From: an archaeon | Lineage (GTDB): Archaea > Nanobdellota > Nanobdellia > Pacearchaeales > GW2011-AR1 | Direction: 5' to 3' | NCBI GenBank assembly: GCA_027341315.1 | Contig: DAIENA010000030.1 | Location: 1 to 5,630, forward strand | Length of the DNA: 5,630 bases | Shown: one piece after another, positions 1-4,018 of the stretch | How the letters are laid out: each line of letters starts with the position of its first letter | How positions within the stretch are numbered: the stretch's first letter is position 1 | Made by a program: the position numbers and the translations under genes | Notes under the pieces: generated by a model | The model's database searches: none | Seen by the model: the letters and a program-made list of their open reading frames with translations, nothing else | Told to the model about the DNA's origin: nothing

Positions 1-419
1 TCAGAACTTTTAAGATGTTTATACAATTGTTTTTGCCCTTCCAGGATTCTTTCAGACGAGGACATATCAGGCCTTGAAAAATTGGTGTCCGGCGAAAACG
101 TTTGATATTTTAATTTGTCTTCCTCACTTTTCACCATATAATCGAAGTGATCTCCTGAAATTTTTTCGTCATCTTCTTTTACCGGAACAAAACTTTCAAG
201 ATTCCCTTCCGGAATTTCAAGAATTTTTTCAAGAGAAACGTCCCGTTTTTGATTTGCAAGAAAACGTTGCATTCTTCTGTTGAAAATTTCGTCTTCTTCA
301 AGAGATTCCTCGAGTTCCTCCATTTCCTCATCAGAAAGTTCGTCGTCGGAGTCGTCTTCGTCGTGCGGTTCGTCTTCGTCAAACCAGTCAACTGATTCTT
401 CTTTTATTTTTTCTTTCAT
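1..419 (-). CDS. Acidic protein of unknown function (C-terminus beyond left edge)
   Basis: An open frame runs from ATG at 419 off the left edge without a stop, giving 139 residues. I do not recognise the family. Residues 11-44 are extremely acidic (23 of 34 are Asp or Glu, with W12 and F13 at the start). After that comes a mixed-charge segment beginning FNRRMQRFLANQKRD (46-60), then a more ordinary hydrophilic region. No signal peptide or membrane segment is visible, so it is probably cytosolic. The start is supported by a TATA-like box centred about 27 nt upstream, which leaves almost no leader. That box overlaps the stop codon of the preceding gene. Asp is mostly GAC and codons such as CCG and TCG occur, as in the 463-residue gene and GluRS. 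An acidic tail of this kind could bind a basic partner or mask a nucleic-acid-binding surface, but nothing here proves it. Confidence 0.75.
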   Translation of the reverse strand, partial: MKEKIKEESVDWFDEDEPHDEDDSDDELSDEEMEELEESLEEDEIFNRRMQRFLANQKRDVSLEKILEIPEGNLESFVPVKEDDEKISGDHFDYMVKSEEDKLKYQTFSPDTNFSRPDMSSSERILEGQKQLYKHLKSS

Positions 420-440
420 TAAAAAATTAAGATTTAGGAA

Positions 441-450
441 TATTTAATTA
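441..450 (-). promoter_or_regulatory. TATA-like box of the acidic gene
   Basis: On the minus strand this reads TAATTAAATA, centred about 27 nt before the ATG at 419. That is the usual archaeal TATA-to-transcription-start distance, so transcription would begin at or next to the start codon. The box overlaps the stop codon (448-450) of the upstream gene. A six-base T run on the minus strand (426-421) lies just before the start. Confidence 0.45.
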
Positions 451-831
451 TTGCTGAAGAACTGTTTTAACCTTTTTTCCGAAGAGCGAACCTGCCGGGT
501 TATAAATTTTTTTATTTGATTTTATAGAATGGGAAAATAATCCTGTTTTAAAAATAATTTGTTCCTCCAAAAATTTTTGTGTGTTGAATTTTTTTATTCT
601 TAATTTATTAACATACATTAATTTACTTGGGTCTTCTGAAGAACTTTTAAGATATTTTTCAATAAATTTTCCGTTTTCCCTGTAAAATTCGTACGAAATA
701 ATTTTATTTCTAGAGTCTAATACAAAAGAATATTTTTGATTCCAATCTTCAGAATCAATTAAGCTTATCCTTCCTTCCGGAAGTTTTTTTCCAAACACGA
801 CTTTTACTAAATCTGAAAGTTCTTTTAACAT
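448..831 (-). CDS. Small basic protein of unknown function
   Basis: The frame encodes 127 residues and ends in TAA. I do not recognise the family. The sequence is Lys-rich and mixed alpha/beta in appearance: a helical start (MLKELSDLVKVVFGKKLPEG), then alternating segments around KYSFVLDSRNKIISYEFYRE (33-52), and a basic C-terminus with NPAGSLFGKK (111-120). No membrane segment is visible. The ATG at 831 is chosen over an in-frame TTG at 849 because a TATA-like box is centred about 26 nt upstream of 831 but only about 8 nt from 849, too close for a leaderless start. Codon use is more AT-ending than in the flanking genes (Asp 3 GAT and 2 GAC), resembling the methyltransferase pair further right. 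It lies between two other unknown genes in the same direction, but each has its own apparent promoter, so a shared operon is not assured. Confidence 0.7.
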   Translation of the reverse strand: MLKELSDLVKVVFGKKLPEGRISLIDSEDWNQKYSFVLDSRNKIISYEFYRENGKFIEKYLKSSSEDPSKLMYVNKLRIKKFNTQKFLEEQIIFKTGLFSHSIKSNKKIYNPAGSLFGKKVKTVLQQ

Positions 832-851
832 AGATAAATCATTTGTCAAAA

Positions 852-862
852 CTATTTAAACT
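852..862 (-). promoter_or_regulatory. TATA-like box of the small basic gene
   Basis: Minus-strand AGTTTAAATAG is centred about 26 nt upstream of the ATG at 831. It is the main reason for preferring that start over the TTG at 849. A purine-rich stretch (AATGAAAA, minus strand) lies upstream, where a BRE would be expected. Confidence 0.5.
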
Positions 863-883
863 TTTTCATTGTTACTATTATAA

Positions 884-895
884 AATTATTAAAAA
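884..895 (-). terminator. T-rich end signal after the 463-residue gene
   Basis: Directly after the TAA (896-898) the minus strand reads TTTTTAATAATT. Archaeal RNA polymerase often stops at T runs without a hairpin, so this is a plausible terminator. AT-rich DNA produces such runs by chance, which keeps the call weak. Confidence 0.3.
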
Positions 896-2287
896 TTACT
901 TGGCGGGGAATGCAACCATTCCGTGGGATTTTTTGTAAATTTCAAAAATATTTTTTGTCGCGTCCTTTGCCTTGCTTTGGGTTCTTGGAATAAAGTATTC
1001 CTCCTCATACCACTTGACATGTCTTTTGTAAGGCCCCGTTTTCTTTTTTTCTTTTTTATTTTTGTCGTCGGTTCTTTTTTTTCGGTCGTAAAAACCAAAA
1101 AGTGCAAGGAACGGATTGTCGCCGTATTCTTTTTTTGTTTCATCTTTCTTTTCGTCCGGTTTGTCGTTGATGTACTCGTCGATATCGTCTTTTAAAGCTT
1201 CGAGACTTTCGGTTGTTGCACCTTCAATTAATCCAAGAGCGTCGTCCAGGTCGGACTTATTAAATTCTTCGTTGAATTTTTCAAGTTCGCTTCCGGTAAG
1301 AACATATCCTCTGAAAGTTACCTCCGCTCTTCCGCCGACGACGAAACCCTGCTGCGTTCTTGACGGAATTCCTCTAAATTTGAATTCTACAAGAACACAT
1401 GAATAATATTTTTCCTCGACGGAATTAAGAAATTTTTCGGTCGCAAAAAAAGGCGGGAACGTCCCTTCTTTCGCTTCGTCTTTTACTTTTAATTCGTTTT
1501 TTCCGAGGAGAGTTAATTCAAGAAGAAGTGAATTAAACATTTTCACGAGCGCCGGGTCTCTGGATTTTACGTCCATTTCCAAATCCTGCGCTGCCCTTAA
1601 ATAAGGTTTTGCCCATCGAGAATAAATTTTCAGAGAGTTTACCTGACTTTTCAAATATGTTTTTTCAATTTCAAATCTTTTTCTTAATTCCCCTTCCGAC
1701 TCCTTTAACCAATTTTGAAAATCGTGAAGCCGGGGTTTTAGAATTCTTTTTACAATCTGATTCAAATCAAGTTTTTCAATTTCTTCGTCGTTGTTCACAA
1801 TTAAAAATGCATCAATTAACGTGTTAAATCCGCCCTGTCCAAGGGCCATTGCTTTTATCGACGAGTTTCCTTTTTGGATGTCGACTTTGTCCATCCAGAT
1901 TTGTTTCAGACTAAGAAGCGCCGACGCTTTTTTTTTCGGGTCTTTCATGTCGTTGTAAGACGTTAAACGAATTTTGAATTCCCTTAAATCGTAAATTAAA
2001 TTCAGAATACTTCTTAAGACGGTGTTAATGTCCCCCAAAAGTTTTGAACCCTGATTTTGCATGTAAGTTTTTCTTTGTCCTATGTCGCCGAAATGCTGCG
2101 AACCCGGGCTCGAAACGAAATTGTCGACCAGTTTTTCTGGGTTTAATCTCAGGTCATTCATTAAGTCGAGAATAAAAAAATAAATCGGTTCGAGAGTTTC
2201 TGTCGGGGAATCATACACAAGTTTATGTTCTTCAACAGGACCTTTCCCGGTCACCTCTTTAATTATTTCTGGAACGGTCTTAGCCAT
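896..2287 (-). CDS. 463-residue helical protein with charged tail, unknown function
   Basis: The frame runs from ATG at 2287 to TAA at 896. I cannot assign it to a named family. Residues about 30-180 look mostly helical, with regular Leu/Ile spacing (for example INTVLRSILNLIYDLREFKI, 87-106). Residues 190-240 form a long charged helix. Residues 294-330 look like beta strands (YYSCVLVEFKFRG, then QGFVVGGRAEVTFRGYVL). An acidic stretch (about 345-390) is followed by NPFLALFGFYD (391-401), a basic run (KKRTDDKNKKEKKK, 403-416) and an aromatic segment (HVKWYEEEYF, 423-432). No signal peptide or membrane span is visible. The N-terminal start is backed by a TATA-like box about 27 nt upstream. It is divergent from the 118-residue coiled-coil gene across 76 bp, which suggests shared control. 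The length and mix of helical and beta regions suggest a structural or scaffolding protein rather than a recognisable enzyme; this is inference. Confidence 0.85.
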   Translation of the reverse strand: MAKTVPEIIKEVTGKGPVEEHKLVYDSPTETLEPIYFFILDLMNDLRLNPEKLVDNFVSSPGSQHFGDIGQRKTYMQNQGSKLLGDINTVLRSILNLIYDLREFKIRLTSYNDMKDPKKKASALLSLKQIWMDKVDIQKGNSSIKAMALGQGGFNTLIDAFLIVNNDEEIEKLDLNQIVKRILKPRLHDFQNWLKESEGELRKRFEIEKTYLKSQVNSLKIYSRWAKPYLRAAQDLEMDVKSRDPALVKMFNSLLLELTLLGKNELKVKDEAKEGTFPPFFATEKFLNSVEEKYYSCVLVEFKFRGIPSRTQQGFVVGGRAEVTFRGYVLTGSELEKFNEEFNKSDLDDALGLIEGATTESLEALKDDIDEYINDKPDEKKDETKKEYGDNPFLALFGFYDRKKRTDDKNKKEKKKTGPYKRHVKWYEEEYFIPRTQSKAKDATKNIFEIYKKSHGMVAFPAK

Positions 2288-2308
2288 GACAAATACAGGT
2301 AAGAGTGA

Positions 2309-2320
2309 TTTAAAAAATAT
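2309..2320 (-). promoter_or_regulatory. TATA-like box of the 463-residue gene
   Basis: Minus-strand ATATTTTTTAAA is centred about 27 nt upstream of the ATG at 2287, the leaderless spacing. No Shine-Dalgarno sequence precedes the ATG. It lies back-to-back with the TATA-like box of the divergent gene, centres about 22 bp apart. Confidence 0.5.
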
Positions 2321-2330
2321 TCTAATAAGG

Positions 2331-2343
2331 TAAATTTAAATAA
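2331..2343 (+). promoter_or_regulatory. TATA-like box of the coiled-coil gene
   Basis: TAAATTTAAATAA is centred about 27 nt upstream of the ATG at 2364, again the leaderless spacing, and no Shine-Dalgarno sequence is present. The expected BRE position (about 2322-2330) falls between the two divergent TATA boxes. Confidence 0.5.
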
Positions 2344-2363
2344 TTGGAAATATTAAGAATTGC

Positions 2364-2720
2364 ATGGCTCTGTTTAGAAAAAAAGAAAAGTATGTTGATT
2401 TGTCGGAAAAGATGAGGCGACAGCAGGAAAAAATTGACAGCTTCAAATCTGACGACGTTCAGGAAAAGGCGGAGAGTCCGAGTTCATCTTCGGGGTCGTC
2501 TTCGTCGGGCGGGGGATTTTTCAGTTTTTTTGGCGGAGGAACAAATGCGTCGGACGTTTCGTCTCCAGACCCTTCCGGGGAAACTGCCGAAGAGAAAAGA
2601 AAAAAATTAACAAAAAAATTGTCGGACATGACGACGAAAATGGAAGACCTTGAAAATCAAATTTACCATCTGAAACAAAGAGTGGAAGTTCTCGAACACA
2701 AACAAAGAATTGGATATTAA
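2364..2720 (+). CDS. 118-residue protein with Ser/Gly linker and C-terminal coiled coil
   Basis: Function unknown. Three parts are visible. Residues 1-36 are a charged N-terminus (MALFRKKEKYVDLSEKMRRQ, then QEKIDSFK). Residues 37-75 are a low-complexity Ser/Gly/Pro linker interrupted by a Phe cluster, GGGFFSFFGGG (49-59). Residues 77-114 are a coiled coil with an unbroken 4-3 hydrophobic spacing: L82, L86, M89, M93, L96, I100, L103, V107, L110. There is no membrane span or signal peptide. The coiled coil implies self-assembly or a helical partner; the divergent 463-residue protein is the obvious candidate, by position only. The start is supported by the TATA-like box 27 nt upstream. The downstream methyltransferase ATG begins four bases after this gene's stop, so the two may be co-transcribed, although their base composition differs sharply. 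Confidence 0.8.
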   Translation: MALFRKKEKYVDLSEKMRRQQEKIDSFKSDDVQEKAESPSSSSGSSSSGGGFFSFFGGGTNASDVSSPDPSGETAEEKRKKLTKKLSDMTTKMEDLENQIYHLKQRVEVLEHKQRIGY

Positions 2721-2724
2721 ATTT

Positions 2725-3390
2725 ATGGAAGGAAGTTTTTTTGAGGGAAAAGATTTTGCGAAGGGTGAGTTCAAAGCATTGATTCCTAAATATTACCCTC
2801 AAAAATATAAAAAATATATTCAAGAGGAAACCAAATTTCTAAGACAAAAAATAAGAGGTCAAAATAGAGTTCTCGAAGCTGGTGTGGGTATAGGAAGATT
2901 AATTCCTGTTCTTGCTCCGTTAATTAAAGAATTTGTTGGAATTGATAAGGCAAAATTAATGGTTAAAAAATCTAAAGAGGTTGCAAAGAAATATCAAAAT
3001 GTAAGGATAGTTGAGGGTAAACTTGAAAAATTAAATAAAATTTTTTCAAAGGACTATTTTGACTTTTCTTTATGTGTTTGGAATACTCTTGGGAATGTTC
3101 AGAATGAAGTGGGAATTTTAAAAAAAATTTCAGGAGTCACAAAAAAAAGTATTTTTGTGACCGTTTATAAAAAAGGTACAATTAAAAAAAGAAAAGAGTG
3201 GTATGAAAAAGTGGGGGTAAGTATCAGAAGAATTGATACAAAGAAGGAAATATTTTATTCAAAAAGTGGTCTTAAATCAAAGTCTTATAATTTGAAGGAT
3301 TTGAGAATTATTGCTAAAAAATCAGGATTAAAAATAAAGCAAAGTAAAGTTTTAGGGGGGGTTATTCTTCTGGTTGAATTGATTAAATAA
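2725..3390 (+). CDS. Class I SAM-dependent methyltransferase
   Basis: A soluble 221-residue methyltransferase with the Rossmann-type SAM site. Motif I is VLEAGVGIGR (49-58, G53, G55, G57). It is followed by FVGID (70-74), where D74 would bind the SAM ribose. Residues 111-125 (YFDFSLCVWNTLGNV) fit the motif IV strand and loop next to the active site. The C-terminal part (about 140-221) is Lys-rich and ends in a strand, GGVILLVELI. The substrate cannot be read from sequence; small-molecule methylation is as likely as macromolecular. The ATG at 2725 lies four bases after the previous stop. An in-frame TTG at 2710 would add five residues and overlap the upstream gene. Neither start has a Shine-Dalgarno sequence or a TATA-like box at the usual distance, so the gene probably depends on upstream transcription. 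It is CpG-poor (four CpG in 666 nt), unlike its left neighbour and most of GluRS, which suggests a separate origin. Confidence 0.85.
   Translation: MEGSFFEGKDFAKGEFKALIPKYYPQKYKKYIQEETKFLRQKIRGQNRVLEAGVGIGRLIPVLAPLIKEFVGIDKAKLMVKKSKEVAKKYQNVRIVEGKLEKLNKIFSKDYFDFSLCVWNTLGNVQNEVGILKKISGVTKKSIFVTVYKKGTIKKRKEWYEKVGVSIRRIDTKKEIFYSKSGLKSKSYNLKDLRIIAKKSGLKIKQSKVLGGVILLVELIK
3136..3161. repeat. Perfect 10-bp inverted repeat inside the methyltransferase
   Basis: GTCACAAAAA (3136-3145) and TTTTTGTGAC (3152-3161) are exact reverse complements around a six-base loop, AAAGTA. It lies within codons 138-146 of the methyltransferase, specifying VTKKSIFVT. In RNA it would make a 10-bp hairpin, half of it A-U pairs. 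Confidence 0.7.
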
Positions 3391-3399
3391 ATTAATAAA
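3382..3399 (+). promoter_or_regulatory. 18-nt promoter repeat, copy 1 (membrane methyltransferase)
   Basis: ATTAAATAAATTAATAAA starts 39 nt before the ATG at 3421 and overlaps the stop codon of the upstream methyltransferase. Its right part (AAATTAATAAA) is centred about 27 nt upstream of the ATG, as a TATA box for a leaderless transcript should be. The same 18 bases recur at 3980-3997 with the same distance to the next ATG. Confidence 0.55.
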
Positions 3400-3420
3400 C
3401 AAAAATTTAATAAGAATTAT

Positions 3421-3834
3421 ATGCTGGACTCAATTTTAATCTGTTGGACAATATTTGCTCTTTATTGGATTCTTTCTTCATTCTTTGTAAAAGAGTCCGC
3501 TGTTAAAAGAAACTGGTTTTTTAGTATCTTATGGAGGGTTTTACTGATTGGGATGGTAATACTTTTGTTTACCTCCTACAAATCAACTGCTTTGCTTTTT
3601 TTGGATTCTTCATTTAAAAGTTATTTTCAATTTAAAATATTTGGTTTAATTTTATCAATAATTGGTTTGATAGTAACTATATGGGCAAGGATTTCTCTTG
3701 GTAAAAACTGGAGTAGTTATGTTACATACAAGGAAAAGCACGAACTTGTTACGAGCGGACCATATAAACTCGTGAGACATCCAATTTATTCAGGCTTAAT
3801 TTTAATGTTCATTGGGATATTTGTTTATTACTGA
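3421..3834 (+). CDS. Isoprenylcysteine methyltransferase-like membrane protein, cut by in-frame TGA
   Basis: The open part codes for 137 residues with hydrophobic membrane segments at about 3-22, 34-52, 73-90 and 123-137. The family signature GPYKLVRHPIYSG (113-125) is clear. It is shared by the isoprenylcysteine carboxyl methyltransferase / phospholipid N-methyltransferase superfamily of membrane SAM enzymes, where the RHP segment helps bind SAM. Translation stops at TGA (3832-3834) inside the last membrane hairpin, before the Glu-Glu and FG-Y motifs that complete the active site. Those motifs follow in the same frame, so a full protein would have 187 residues, a normal length for small members of the family. 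As it stands the product would lack part of the active site and probably be inactive. It has its own TATA-like box and is CpG-poor (five CpG across 3421-3984), like the methyltransferase before it. The substrate is unknown; lipids, quinones or prenylated compounds are all possible. Confidence 0.8.
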   Translation: MLDSILICWTIFALYWILSSFFVKESAVKRNWFFSILWRVLLIGMVILLFTSYKSTALLFLDSSFKSYFQFKIFGLILSIIGLIVTIWARISLGKNWSSYVTYKEKHELVTSGPYKLVRHPIYSGLILMFIGIFVYY

Positions 3835-3984
3835 TCAATTTTTGTACTGGCAATTCTTACAATATTTGGCATTATGTTTCTATTAAGAATGAAGAAAGAA
3901 GAAAAAATTATGGTTGAACTTTTTGGTAAAAAATATGAAAATTACATGAAAATTTCAAAAAGAATTATTCCTTTTGTTTATTAA
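3835..3984 (+). pseudogene. C-terminal remainder of the membrane methyltransferase, in frame after TGA
   Basis: The frame of the preceding gene stays open past the TGA for 49 more codons to TAA (3982-3984). It completes the last membrane hairpin (SIFVLAILTIFGIMFLL) and then gives KKEEKIMVELFGKKYENYMK and RIIPFVY. This matches the family's usual ending: an E-E pair, a Leu, FG, Tyr-x-x-Tyr, then a basic residue and I-P. No frameshift or second stop is present, so one base change (TGG to TGA, for example) explains the break. An internal ATG at 3874 has no promoter or Shine-Dalgarno signal, so independent expression is unlikely. The alternatives are a recent nonsense mutation, a sequencing error, or readthrough or recoding of the TGA. 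Confidence 0.8.
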
Positions 3985-3997
3985 ATAAATTAATAAA
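3980..3997 (+). promoter_or_regulatory. 18-nt promoter repeat, copy 2 (GluRS)
   Basis: This is identical to copy 1 at 3382-3399 and also starts 39 nt before the next ATG (4019). It overlaps the TAA that ends the membrane methyltransferase frame (3982-3984). TTAATAAATAT (3990-4000) would serve as the TATA box for a nearly leaderless gltX transcript. Confidence 0.55.
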
Positions 3998-3999
3998 TA

Positions 4000-4017
4000 T
4001 CTTTTTTCTTCTTTATT
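4000..4017 (+). terminator. T-rich tract between methyltransferase remnant and GluRS
   Basis: The tract reads TCTTTTTTCTTCTTTATT: 13 T and four C with one A. It may end transcripts from the methyltransferase region, and it also occupies the start region of the gltX transcript. It is a compositional call only, with no hairpin. Confidence 0.3.
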
Positions 4018-4018
4018 C

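Noticed and set aside
74..283. Plus-strand frame opposite the acidic gene
   Set aside because: It is the antisense shadow of a coding frame with clear compositional bias and its own promoter; the product is a run of Phe/Leu with no recognisable motif.
3..653. 14-nt direct repeat AGAACTTTTAAGAT at 3-16 and 640-653
   Set aside because: Both copies encode LKSS in the same frame of AT-rich, Lys/Ser-rich genes. It is short, has no further flanking identity, and is probably chance.
832..849. TTG start at 849 adding six residues to the small basic protein
   Set aside because: The TATA-like box would lie only about 8 nt upstream, while the ATG at 831 has the 26-nt spacing seen at other genes.
889..1195. 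Open frames on both strands overlapping the C-terminus of the 463-residue protein, one of them strongly hydrophobic
   Set aside because: The hydrophobic one is the antisense of a Lys/Glu-rich tail, which always reads as Phe/Leu/Ser. The other has no start signal and lies entirely inside the larger gene.
2710..2724. TTG start at 2710 for the soluble methyltransferase
   Set aside because: It would overlap the end of the coiled-coil gene by 11 nt with no ribosome binding site. The ATG at 2725 follows the stop by four bases and loses no conserved motif. It remains possible.
2521..2823. Minus-strand frame spanning the coiled-coil/methyltransferase junction
   Set aside because: It is antisense to two well-supported genes with no TATA-like box or ribosome binding site at its start.
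3355..3361. Run of seven G near the end of the soluble methyltransferase as a possible frameshift or slippage site
   Set aside because: The frame gives a sensible final strand (LGGVILLVELIK) followed directly by TAA and the next promoter, so no shift is needed.
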